A stretch of 16,912 nt of DNA from Phytophthora quininea (GCA_011947345.1 JAAVTG010000472.1:1-16912), one strand, 5' to 3'. Counted from the stretch's first letter, positions 7,690-16,566 are shown. The notes: generated from the sequence alone by a model not told the origin. Translations and numbers: made by a program.

Positions 7690-8091
7690 ATGGAGCGTGG
7701 GAACGTTACCTGCGCTCGCTGCTCTGCAGAGGTGACGCGTGCGCCGCTCGACCTCGACGGCCTTGGCCACCAGTGCCTCCGCTGCGTTTGCTGCGAGGAG
7801 CTCCTCGAGTGGGATTCCTTCGAGAGGCCACGCGCCAGGAGCGCATCGCGGCGGTGTCGGGCGTGTGATGGCCAGTGCAGCTTCTGGCACAGCACCGCCG
7901 CCGAGCAGCCGCTGCCACGGTTGGACCGGCGGCAGGTTACCATGGCCCTGGTGGCGGTCACCATCGGCCCACCACCGCCGCCGCCACTACCACCTCGCGA
8001 AGCTAGCCACCGTCGTCGACGCCGCCGAGTCCGCCAGCGACAGACTGCGCGTCGCCGTCGCTACCGCCAGGGACAGGTCATTGGCTATTAA
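7690..8091 (+). CDS. Helitron N-terminal Cys-rich (zinc-finger-like) protein region, copy 3
   Basis: This 133-residue frame is identical in translation to 5016-5417 of copy 2, with CxxC pairs at residues 8/11, 29/32 and 56/59. It again ends in a proline run and an Arg-rich tail. The competing frame 7739-8137 is also open and looks more natural over its second half, so the true product may switch frame or splice. Identity between copies means conservation cannot decide between frames here. The Rep domain normally downstream is deleted. It is probably a remnant of the transposase N-terminus with no independent role. Confidence 0.5.
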   Translation: MERGNVTCARCSAEVTRAPLDLDGLGHQCLRCVCCEELLEWDSFERPRARSASRRCRACDGQCSFWHSTAAEQPLPRLDRRQVTMALVAVTIGPPPPPPLPPREASHRRRRRRVRQRQTARRRRYRQGQVIGY

Positions 8092-8219
8092 TAGCCTCAT
8101 CGAATACATTCGTTTTCATTTCGGCCAAGTCGGTTGAATTTGTGTTGGATTGTGTATTGATACAAATGCATTGATACACAGTGCTAGAACGGGCAACAGC
8201 GTAAAGTTCGGATAAGACC

Positions 8220-9842
8220 GTGATGACTAGCGTGGTCGTTCCAGGTGATAGTCGTCCGTTGGCCCGCCCGTGCAAAGAACCAAACGAAATCCTGCGCTAT
8301 GTTGATGCTCGGTATATTGCTCCTGTGGAGGCATGCATCCGGCTTCTGAATTACAGGATCGGGCATGAGGTTTCAAAACGACCAGCGCTACGCGTAACGA
8401 CGGGGGCAGGTCATCCACGCGGGAAGTTTCACAAAAGCTTTTCTTTGTTGATGAGCCTGGTGGAACGGGAAAGTCTACGCTACTTCGACACGTTTTGGCC
8501 AGGGTGCGTCTGGATGGGAAGATTGCACTTGCTGTTGCATCCAGTGGAATTGCATCTCTGCTTCTCATGGGCGGGCGTACGGCGCATTCTACTGTCAAAA
8601 TTCCGCTGAAACTGGACAAGGATTCTACGTGTTCGATTTTCAAACAGTCGCACCTGCAAGCTTATCCAGCAGATCAGTTTGGTCATTTGGGATGAATCTC
8701 CGATGACGCATCGCCACACGTTTGAGGCTGTCGACCGAATGCTACGGGACATTGTGGATAACCCCAGGGAGCCTTTCGGCGGAAAGGTTTTTGTGCTCTC
8801 AGGAGATTTCCGCCAGATCCTTCCTGTCGTGAAGAGAGCACGCCTGCAGAAACGATCAACGCGTGTATAAAGGAATCGCCTCTGTGGAGACACTTTTTGC
8901 AGGTTCGGTTAACGCAGAACATGCGCATTGGGAGCGAGGGGACAGGAGAAAGCGACGAGGATATCCTCTCTTTCTCTGAAGTTTTGCTTGCCGTTGGAGA
9001 GGGTCGGCACGAAAAACGTGCGGATCTTGGCAATGACTACATCAAGATTCCTGCTGATATGCTGATCCCGAATCCTCCTGTAGAAGACGACGAGGACGAG
9101 GAAATAGCTCCAGGGGCAATACCAAGGGTATGACCCGCATCATTGACGCAATGTATGCCGACGTTGCCAATCCAGAGGTTGCGACGAATGGATATTTTGC
9201 CAGTCGGACGATTTTGACGACTACGAATGAGACGGTACGGAGAATCAACGAGGCAGTCGCAGCTCGACTTCCGGAGACAGCGCGGGAGTATTTGTCGGTA
9301 GACTCGGTGGAGGATGATGACGGAACGTTTTTCGAGCAGGAGTTCCTCCACTCGGTGAACATGAACGGGATTCCACCTCACAGACTGTTGCTTAAGAAGG
9401 GCATCCCCATCATGATGATGAGAAATCTGAACCCGGATCTTGGACTGTGCAACGGAACGCGTCTACGAATCGTCGACTTGAAGGACCACGTCATTAGAGC
9501 AACAATTATGACTGGAGAACGAACAGGCCAAGAAGTACTCATCCCGAGAATTATGTTCGTGAGCGACGACGACAACTCCGATTTCCCTTCCGGCTACGAC
9601 GAAAGCAGTTCCCCGTGCAACCAGCATTCGCCATGACGATTAACAAGGCCCAAGGTCAGACGGTGTTAAACTTGGGGCTGTACTTGGCTTCCCCGTGCTT
9701 TTCGCATGGCCAGTTGTATGTGGCGTTGTCTCGCGTGACGTCCCGAAGCAAGTTCAAGGCATTGATTGAGTATCCAGAGTTCGTAGACCCGGACGGAGGA
9801 GTGTACACGAGAAGCATCGTGTACACGCAGATTTTTGATTAG
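8220..9842 (+). pseudogene. Helitron PIF1-type helicase pseudogene, copy 3
   Basis: It starts with the same post-Rep segment as copy 2 (NEILRYVDARYIAPVEAC), then an intron at 8370-8437, then LFFVDEPGGTGKS with the same Gly-to-Glu change in Walker A. Unlike copies 1 and 2 it is intact at the T runs 8894-8898 (HFLQVRLTQNMRIGS) and near 9329 (GTFFEQEFLHSVN), and at the C run 9691-9694 (LASPCFSHGQLYVALSRVTS). It has private lesions: two bases lost near 8657, G near 8838, G near 9126-9128 and C near 9585-9587. It stops at TAG 9840-9842, where copies 1 and 2 read TGG and continue 36 codons. The motifs of PIF1 helicase are all visible across frames. Confidence 0.83.
8370..8437 (+). other. Predicted phase-0 intron before Walker A, copy 3
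   Basis: GTTTCAAAACG at 8370 to TTTCACAAAAG at 8437 (68 bases), one A longer than copy 2 in the terminal A run. It joins GHE to LFFVD in frame. Confidence 0.65.
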
Positions 9843-10049
9843 GAGTCGAGGTGCATTTCTAGGCTAGATGTAGTAGCTTGCCACTGCGAACTAGAACCAA
9901 GCTTTATTTTAGACAAATGGCACTTTTCATGTTTTATAAAATATTTTATAAGCCCGTAGTTTTAGATTAAACTACTTACTGATTTGTGTAAAAGCTAACT
10001 GAACCCGCCGGAGGCGGCGGTCCACACAGCTGCATCCAACCATAACCCA

Positions 10050-10077
10050 CCGCCGCGTAGCGGCGGCGCTCGGCTAG
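10050..10077 (+). repeat. Helitron 3' hairpin and CTAG end, copy 3 and array end
   Basis: CCGCCGC-GTA-GCGGCGG forms a perfect 7-bp stem at 10050-10066, followed by seven bases and CTAG at 10074-10077, then host T at 10078. This is a textbook Helitron 3' end. Confidence 0.88.
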
Positions 10078-10456
10078 TTAGCTCCAAAATAGAACTGAAT
10101 TGAAGTGTAATTGTTATCTGACCTTGCTGTAAATGCATAGACCAAACTATGCAGCATAGTTAATCTATGAGATATATGCAAATGAGTGGTGGGGAGCCAA
10201 ATAGCTACACTATTGCTACATTGCCCAAATTCTACATACGGTTATCACTTTCGTGTAACCTCGTTACATCGCCAGCACCAAGCTGTGGTTGCTGAAGCCG
10301 CTGGTCAATATGCCAGGCAGCAGTGCGACAATTAGCTGTTGTATCACTAAGTTTATATTGTATAAGCAAGCAAAAGGACCATCGTCTCTAAGGTTGGCAA
10401 GACGATGATCTATTCTAAGATTAAATCTGGCCAGGAGCGACTTTCGGCGACTTTAA
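10078..10456. other. AT-rich non-coding stretch right of the Helitron array
   Basis: No coding frame or repeat boundary is recognised. A small hairpin CATCGTCT...AGACGATG with a 12-base loop lies around 10380-10407. The sequence is the right flank of the Helitron insertion. Confidence 0.4.
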
Positions 10457-10633
10457 ATGTTGTCGCTGTTCGGATTGGGCATGTTGTGGGAACATCTACT
10501 GCAGAACTTCCCGGTGTGTCAACAGATCAACGAGGGCCAGCTTCGCCACTGGGTGAAGGGGCGAAATCCAACTTTCCTGCAACTGATTTTTGATCTATCG
10601 TTTTGGGTGATATTCATAGTTTTCAGGTTGTGA
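10457..10633 (+). CDS. Small ORF of 58 residues, unknown
   Basis: ATG at 10457 to TGA at 10631-10633. The product begins MLSLFGLGMLWEHLL, has a central charged part (QQINEGQLRHWVKGRNPTF) and a hydrophobic C-terminus (LIFDLSFWVIFIVF) that could be a membrane segment. No family is recognised and no splice or promoter signal was identified. It may be a remnant or a chance frame. It is listed because its residue pattern looks more protein-like than the overlapping frames. Confidence 0.2.
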   Translation: MLSLFGLGMLWEHLLQNFPVCQQINEGQLRHWVKGRNPTFLQLIFDLSFWVIFIVFRL

Positions 10634-11297
10634 GCATTTCTTTGTGTTCTAAAACACGTATTCGGTTCCGTTCTGCACTACTGAGTAAACTGCGTGGTTC
10701 TCTGTTGTGCGGTCCCAACAAAACATTTTTCCGGGCGCCAACAAAATGGGTTTGCTCACACGCCATTCAGTGACCAGCCGCGCGCTTGGCTAGGCGACCC
10801 TTCGCCTTGGCCTCTCGTTGCACTCGGCGAAATAGATAGTATGTGCTGCCTTACTCTTCCGCCCTCACGCTTTCGGCTCTGGGGGGAGGGGAGCTCCTCC
10901 TGCCACATCGTGACGCTGCGGGAACGGGCTGTGTTTGGTTGATGTAGGCGTTTCGCTTTGCATGTTTGCACTAATATTTATATGCCTTTGTACCGCTTAG
11001 TCCCCATTTGGGAAGGTTATTGTGCACAACAGCGTTTACTGTGGGGTCTTTCTATTAGGGTGGCCAGTCCATTTCTTATTTCGTTGGCGCCCCGATTTGC
11101 ATTGTGTTGATACACCATCTGTATTTTGTTGGATTCTTTTTCACCTGCTCCATGATATCACGGGTCCGATCCCCGCGAGGCTAAAGCACTGACCATTACG
11201 ACTACTCCAACCATCGCACATAGTGCACACCTTCAACCAATCAGCTGCAATAGTACGTAGCAAAACGTCCCCGGTAATAAGGGGAACAGGATAAGAC
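10634..11297. other. Non-coding stretch, possibly old retroelement or UTR sequence
   Basis: There is no convincing frame on either strand. The decamer GGGCGCCAAC near 10735 recurs inverted as GTTGGCGCCC near 11084, but no LTR ends or long direct repeats were found by eye. A G-rich run (ggggggagggg) lies near 10881. Confidence 0.3.
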
Positions 11298-11721
11298 ATG
11301 ACGGAAGCACTGCGGAGATTGCGGGAGCAGATTGATGCCGCTTTCGACACCAAAAAAGGTCAGCAGGTACGATACACGCGTAGCTTGTAAACCTTGCGAG
11401 ATGACACCGAAATGGGGCGAAATGACGGCGTTACCGGCGTCCGTAGGCTCTGCGGCCTCCCGCTAACAACAGGCCACAACAGCACGAGTTGCGACGGTGA
11501 GACGGGAGGCCGAGAACAAATCGCGCTACTGCTTCTTTCAGAATGGAAGCAAATACTTGGGGCGTGTCAACTTCCAAACGCAGTCCGCTGGTGCACGAAG
11601 ACGACGACACCGTTGTACTGACGCCCGCGACAGCAGGACAAGCATGGCTTCTCCATCGCTTCGTCATCTAGTATTGTGCTTCAAAGCGGAATCTTTTCAA
11701 GACGCAGGTATTGATCAGTAA
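11298..11721 (+). other. Weakly coding-like decayed region, plus strand
   Basis: An ATG at 11298 opens MTEALRRLREQIDAAFDTKK and more, stopping at 11388-11390. A GTACG directly follows GGTCAGCAG and could be a splice donor. A second frame from 11401 (MTPKWGEMTALPASVGSAAS) meets a TAA and continues as ATVRREAENKSRYCFFQNGS to 11721. The pieces look like a degraded gene, but no family can be named and exon joints are not certain. Confidence 0.2.
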
Positions 11722-11926
11722 CGATAAAAGCTTTCAGCTGCATGCTTTCGCTTTTTGACGTTGGTGGCGCTGGAATCTGCTTCGCGAATAAGTGAGTGAT
11801 TCGCCCAGTACTTCCGGCATTGCCGTTCAGCTGGTCCCCAGCCTTCAACACCTTCGCAGTGGTAGCAGACGACGCATTCGCTTTGGCATTCCTGGTGTAC
11901 TTTGAGGCTGCTTGCTTCAGGTCCAT
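11681..11926 (-). CDS. Small Lys/Ala-rich ORF, unknown function
   Basis: The minus-strand frame has an ATG at 11926 (MDLKQAASKYTRNAKANASS), then VLKAGDQLNGNAGSTGRITH and a Ser/Lys-rich tail, stopping at 11681. The same frame is open upstream of the ATG back to a TAA at 11993-11995 (ESAGADADKPVVLQTCKTLK), so the real protein may start in an upstream exon. Composition is hydrophilic and Ala/Lys-rich without a known domain. The codon pattern is more plausible than the overlapping plus-strand frame 11796-11996. It may be a fragment of a nuclear or transposon protein. Confidence 0.3.
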   Translation of the reverse strand: MDLKQAASKYTRNAKANASSATTAKVLKAGDQLNGNAGSTGRITHLFAKQIPAPPTSKSESMQLKAFIVTDQYLRLEKIPL

Positions 11927-12002
11927 CTTCAACGTCTTGCATGTTTGCAGGACAACTGGTTTGTCAGCGTCTGCACCCGCGGACTCTCTTTCTTAACTAA
12001 TT

Positions 12003-12985
12003 TGAATTATTTGCTGTAAAAACGCGACCATGACGAGACATCCACGTTGGCCAGGCAGGTCTCCTGTGGCAACAAACGCGTTTTATCGACGAGGAGCCGT
12101 TGATGCTCTGCCGCGGCGAGGATGTTCGAGGTGAACTCTCTGAATGGCGCCTTTCAACCAATCAGAAAATAGTTTGACGGTCAGAGATTGACAGCTCTCT
12201 TCGTTCCCCCGTCAAACACTTCGCCATTACTCGCATCAGCAAGCACGCCGAAGAAGCTGGACTGGAAAGAATTGGCATTCTCAGAACATTTTGAACCTGC
12301 TTTTAAAAACTAGTTCGGCTTACAGACCATCGGATTACAGAGATTAGCTACATATTACCTAACACATTTTTGTTGGCCCGGTTTTGCAAGCCCGATTAAC
12401 TATGCACTGTGCTGTTTGTGTAAAACCTGCTGATCTAGTGCAAACCATGCCTGATCGAGACGATCTCAGAGCAATTGCTTTTCAAGAGGTTAAAGAAAGA
12501 CCTTCGTCACAGGGCCATTTTACTCGTGTCGCGGTGGAGCCAACGCTCACCCCAAACGGCAACTCATGGAGCGAAACCATGAGGTAATGTAAATGGATGG
12601 GACCTCTTCGTTCCTCGAACCCCATTCGTCAGGATGCAAACTAATTCCCCCCTCATATCCACCCAGGACCTCCTCTTCTTTTGCTCCTGTCTGGTACCCT
12701 GACTCGTGCTATTACTGCCTGCTGTCTGCATTATCCACCTTAATGACGATTCGAAAGCCACATGTGTTGATCTCTCTCTCGCCATTGGGATTATCTCTTC
12801 GACGCGCACTCACTATGATACGATATCTGTACCTGTGATGGCGGCGACATTGGAGGCACAGGTGATCTTATCATCATCACCTCGTACTGAAATTCTGGGC
12901 AGTCGAACCGAGTATTGTGTAGCTTTGCATCTCCACCTGGCCCTGGCTCAAGTGTGCTCCGTTCACAAAGGTTAAGTTAACCTGA
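12003..12985. other. Stretch without recognised genes
   Basis: Short frames occur on both strands (for example 12384-12587 plus and 12564-12809 minus) but none shows a domain or steady coding bias. A CCAAT box (aaccaatcag) is near 12154. A perfect 15-base palindrome AGGTTAAGTTAACCT lies at 12969-12983, immediately before the gypsy RT remnant. Confidence 0.35.
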
Positions 12986-13545
12986 CTGTGTGAACTTCTG
13001 AAGAAGTATGGAAACTGTTTTCGTCTCGTAATTGGCAAGGAACGGGCAATCAAGGTGGCTCCTTTGAAGGTTCGACTCGTAGCGGATGCAAGACCGGTCA
13101 AGGCTAAGACTCAGCGCTATCCACCCTTGCACAAGGGGTATCTGGAGAAGCACGTCAAAGAGTTGCTGTAGAATGGCCTAGCTTACCTGAACAATTGAAG
13201 TCGTTAGGCGTCACCACCGCGGGTGGTTACCAAAAGAAGCCCGACGATTTTCGGATGACAGTGGACACAAGGGCTGCCAATGCCATGGCCCATGCCGGAT
13301 CTTGAAGCCGACCTGGCTAGTGTTGAAGAGCCTGAAGATTATTTCACGGTGGATTGGTGCCGCGGATATTGGCAGTTACCATTGGACGAAGAATCTCAAG
13401 AATTATTTACCATCATCACTCACAGAGGCATGATCACCCCGACGCGAGTCCTGATGGGATCTTCAGACGCCGTTACATTCTGCCAATCTACTGTGGGGCA
13501 TATATTCGGCAAACTCCTGTCTCGTAATATTCTAGCTTGCGCTCG
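12986..13545 (+). pseudogene. Ty3/gypsy reverse transcriptase remnant (N-terminal part)
   Basis: Reverse transcriptase of an LTR retrotransposon polyprotein. Visible blocks in order: YGNCFRLVIGKERAIKV, VRLVADARPVKAKTQRYPP, YLEKHVKELL, then TAG at 13168-13170 and further stops. After that come KKPDDFRMTVDTRAANAMA, and after a frameshift near 13280 MPDLEADLASVEEPEDYF, VDWCRGYWQLPL (motif A with the first catalytic Asp), ELFTIITHRGM and TPTRVLMGSSDAV...FCQST. The frame stops making sense near 13540, before the YxDD catalytic motif, where antisense integrase/chromodomain sequence begins. No protease, RNase H or LTR was found with it. It is a dead, truncated fragment. Confidence 0.85.
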
Positions 13546-14880
13546 GCATAGGTTTTGACGAGATCTGGAACGTCCTCGTAGTTGATGTTGGCAGGGTCCC
13601 ACGACGCCTCCAACGGATCGAGTCCCACCCACTTAACTTGGAGCTTCCAAACGTGCGAGTCAAGCCACGTTCGACACTGCACCAACCGTGAGACGAGGTG
13701 TCCACCTCACCGTTCATAGCGTGAGCAACCAGATCTTCGGTTACATCACGATCAGCGTCCGCGTAAAATTTGAATCAAGATGCGTGATGAGTTGTCACAC
13801 TGAAAGGAGCCGTCACGTCCTGAACCTCAAACACATAATCACTGACCGCCTTGACAATTCGCTTTGGTCCGCACTATTGGATAGCCAATTTGTTCGACCG
13901 CGATAGTACTGGCGCAGCAAGAACAAAGTCTCCTTCGGAAAAAGAGGCCATTCCACACTTTGCTTCTTGGCTCTGCACCCGCGAGCTTGGGTCTGTTTCT
14001 TGACCGCCTCTGCTTTCAAGGCACGGCACACCGATTCGAGGTCGACCGCAACCTCGCGAATTGACTGACGCTGCTTCTCCACAACAGCGGCCACGTCCTC
14101 TACTGTTTCAATAGTAAGATGTAGTATCGCCATGAGTGGATTCCCACCTGGTAACGCTGTTAACACCGTCACAGGGGACACGCCACCGAGGCGATAAGCT
14201 GGTGCGTTGTTAAGGGCCGACTGTACGATCGGTAACACTGGCCACTGCGATATAACCAATTTCATCTCATTTAGGGCTCTTAGATAGCGCAGCAAGAGGC
14301 GATTAACCTCAACGGAGCCGTTAGTCCACGGACAATAGGCGGTAGTGAAGTGATGCGAGTCGCAGAGCTTGTGTCGTTACAAATCGATCAGGTCGTTCTT
14401 GAAATGCGTGCAACGGCCCGACACCCAGCTAGTGACAGGACCAAAGCAATTAAACCAGTCCAGTAACCCGTCACACGCTACAGACACCATCACTGCAACC
14501 CGGACAGTGAGTTCCACGTACCCAGTCATGTCATCCTTGACCACTGGTAAGTACTTCAAACCATCCGAGCTCTCGGGTAATGACATGAAATCGAAATGAA
14601 TCAGCTCATCTGGCTTAGTTGCATGTAAGCCAGAGCCGAAAGGCCTCGGAACCGATTTCTCCGACGATCATACAGTGCAGCCAGCCTCGCACAAAAATAG
14701 CGACGTCCGTATGTAGCGTTTACCAAGAGAATACATCAGACAAAGCCTTTGAAGTGGCTGCAACTCCACGGTTGTCCATAGCACCAGCTTGAGCAAACAC
14801 ATACAGGCGCTGTTGCAAATCAGCTTCATGATCGGGCACCCAAATCTTGCAGTCGTCATTCAAGTAGACAGGTTTTTCGG
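13500..14880 (-). pseudogene. Ty3/gypsy integrase and chromodomain remnant
   Basis: C-terminal part of a retrotransposon polyprotein. On the minus strand, from 14880 down: a degenerate HHCC domain (IWVPDHEADLQQRLYVFAQA and WLHCM, both His apparently replaced); the catalytic core with LPESSDGLKYLPVVKDDMTG, GLLDWFNCFG and WVSGRCTHFKN, where the usual second Asp is Gly; then AYCPWTNGSVEVNRLLLRY with the Glu; IVQSALNNAPAYRLGGVSP; a linker; the PKRIVKAVSDYVFEVQDV block; FYADADRDVTEDLVAHAM; and a chromodomain (HVWKLQVKWVGLDPLEASWD, about 13530-13660). Several stops and frameshifts interrupt it, including stops near 13880 and 13770. In the family the chromodomain targets integration to marked chromatin. 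The orientation is opposite to the adjacent RT remnant. Confidence 0.87.
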
Positions 14881-14993
14881 CATTCCAGTGGCAATCGGGA
14901 GGAGATCATCATCACCTTGCAGCGCTGCCACCGCCGCCTTTGATTAGTGTGAAACGCACGGATCTGTACAGTTCTCTGCGAGATAAAAGATGA

Positions 14994-15268
14994 TGTGTAT
15001 TGATAATTCCGCAAGCGTACAGTTCTAGAAGGGTAATCGACTATCAGAAAAATGAATGCGTAAGTGCTGTTTTTACTGCAAAACGGGTTCGGTCAGATCG
15101 TTGGTGGCTGACTTACCAGGTTTGCGTTCTGAACAAGGATCACCGGAACATTAACAAAAGGCTATCAGAACCAGATAGGCGCCAGTCTCTTCCTGGATAC
15201 AAAGCACCGACAACCGGTTCTGAACGCAAGGAAGTCGACGGAGAAGACGATAATAATGATGACGAGGA
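14994..15268 (+). pseudogene. Two-exon gene fragment with acidic tail, broken by a Tc1-like insertion
   Basis: The frame opens after a TGA at 14991-14993 and includes AYSSRRVIDYQKNEC. A GTAAGT at 15060 and TTACCAG ending at 15119 bound a likely 60-base intron with GGCTGAC as branch site. The next exon reads VCVLNKDHRNINKRLSEPDR, then YKAPTTGSERKEVDGEDDNN and DDED, where the Tc1-like inverted repeat begins. Splicing keeps frame and removing 60 bases adds no stop. No family is recognised; it could be a host gene or another transposase fragment. The 5' start is not seen and the 3' part is separated by the transposon, so it is likely non-functional. Confidence 0.4.
15060..15119 (+). other. Predicted 60-base intron
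   Basis: 5' site GTAAGT, branch-like GGCTGAC, 3' site TTACCAG. Phase 0 between the codons for NEC and VCVL. Confidence 0.5.
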
Positions 15269-15270
15269 TA

Positions 15271-15515
15271 CACTGCCGGTCAAAATAAACCGGCCACCCA
15301 CGTTTCGGTCGATATCTCGGTCAGTATTTAGTGTTAGACGGTGAGCTTTTGATATGTTATTTGTACTGTGCAACGCCAAAGCCTACTTGTGCTAACACCC
15401 GCGTTTTTGCGGTTTGTAGCATACCTCTCATACAACTATCGCTTTTGCACTACGGCCCAAACTTCCGGCCACCAACATCCCATACAAAACACTATATAAA
15501 AAGAAATGGATGCAG
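15271..15515 (+). repeat. Left terminal inverted repeat of the Tc1-like element
   Basis: CACTGCCGG at 15271 to GAAATGGATGCAG at 15515. Matches the reverse complement of 16580-16815 with small indels, the largest being extra bases near 15440 (tcgcttttgcac) missing on the right. A TATATAAA motif near 15494 may serve as the transposase promoter TATA-like element. Confidence 0.85.
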
Positions 15516-15609
15516 GAAAAGTAGAGCAGTCTTTCTTGTCCAGCTGTTCTGGTGCTGCTTGGCGCGATTCTTTCGTAGTTGAGCGCTGCAGTTTCTCATT
15601 TGCAATTGC

Positions 15610-16566
15610 ATGGCACCGTTGCTAAGTGACGAGGAGCGAGGGCGAGTACAAAGTCTTCGTGAGGCAGGACTCTCTGTGCGAGCAATTTCAAGGAAGGTCA
15701 AGCGCTCAAGAGATGCTGTCGAGCAAGCGCTGTTGCCTCGTCCAGATGCCAAGTCACACCCAGGACGCAAGCCTATCATCTTCGAGCCGCTGGCGCGCCG
15801 CCTGCTCCGGAAAGCCTCCTCCTGAAACTTCTCGGCCGTGCAGCTCAAGACCGACTGCAACGCCACCTGTTCGGTGATCACAATTAGGCGCCTTCGCTGG
15901 AGTCGATTGGCTCGTCTACGCCAACATGGAGAACACACTCGCCTTGACGACTGCGCACAAGGCGGCTCGTCTTGCGTGGGCCAAGGACATGGTTCTGAAG
16001 TCCACAGAGGAGTGGGATTGCGTTGTATTTTCTGACGAAAAAAATTTAATCTGGATCGACCAGACGGGCTGCAAAGGTATTGGCATGACGTTCGTCGGCC
16101 TTTGCGTTCAACCGTGCGTCGTCAAAATGGTGGAGGATCCGTGATGGTGTGTGGCGGCTTCAGCGCGAAGGGCAAGATGGAGCTGGTGGTGCTTGTGGGT
16201 CGGCAAGCCTCAGTACATTATATCCATACTGTGTCTGAGTACTTGCTGCTCTTCGCTCATCTGCACTACGGGGTTGATTTTGTGTACCAGCAGGACAACG
16301 CTTCGATACACACGTCTCGAGAGAAGATGGCGTTTTTGACGAGCAGGGCTCCAATCTGATGATCTCAACCCCATCGAAAATCTATGGGCAATTCTAGCGC
16401 GCAGGTATACCCAAACGGTAGGCAGTACGCTAATGTGGCTGAACTAACTGATGCTATACTCCAAGCGTGGAAGACTATCGAGCACACGACGCTGACGACG
16501 CTAATACGGTCGATGCCGCGCAGGTGCATTGAAGTGATCGAAAGGAAGGGCGATAAAACACACTAG
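15610..16566 (+). pseudogene. Tc1/mariner (DDE) transposase pseudogene
   Basis: The ATG at 15610 opens an N-terminal helix-turn-helix DNA-binding region (LSDEERGRVQSLREAGLSVR, AISRKVKRSRDAVEQ). A TGA at 15823-15825 interrupts the same frame (before NFSAVQLKTD). After a frameshift near 15891-15896 come DWLVYANMENTLAL, AARLAWAKDM and VVFSDEK with the first catalytic Asp. A further shift at the A run 16038-16044 restores PDGLQRYWHD and GGGSVMVCGGFSAKGKM. YQQDNASIHTS gives the second Asp. After shifts and an apparent short deletion near 16340-16355, DDLNPIENLWA gives the third acidic residue (Glu). The last frame ends CIEVIERKGDKTH at TAG 16564-16566. The DD34E-type layout is clear but the protein is dead as sequenced. 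Confidence 0.87.

Larger units (their letters stand above)
7404..10077 (+). mobile_element. Helitron copy 3 (last unit of the array)
   Basis: Begins TCTTAGACTACTACTAG at 7404, directly after CTAG of copy 2, and ends CTAG at 10074-10077 followed by T. Together with the A at 2014 before copy 1 this gives one A|T target for the whole array. Length is about 2.67 kb. The 5' half matches copy 2 almost exactly. The helicase carries its own set of frameshifts. The last few hundred bases after the helicase (about 9840-10020) are more diverged from copies 1 and 2 than the rest. No Rep domain is present. Confidence 0.88.

Noticed and set aside
2015..10077. Segmental tandem duplication of a cellular PIF1 helicase gene
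   Set aside because: Unit borders fall exactly on TC and CTAG with a 3' hairpin, inside an A|T site, and the DARY and YKDIPKEFVW segments are Helitron-specific.
10730..11095. Inverted GGGCGCCAAC / GTTGGCGCCC pair, considered as primer-binding sites or LTR ends of a retrotransposon
   Set aside because: Only ten bases match. There are no flanking TG...CA ends, no long direct repeats and no gag or pol frame between them.
11150..11185. tRNA-like B-box (gggtccgatccccgcgag) that could mark a tRNA or a tRNA-derived SINE
   Set aside because: Two mismatches to the B-box consensus, no A-box at the right distance, and no cloverleaf can be drawn upstream.
12593..12838. Overlapping open frames on both strands near 12.6-12.8 kb
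   Set aside because: Low-complexity, Ser/Pro/Leu-rich translations with no motif; nothing distinguishes one strand from the other.
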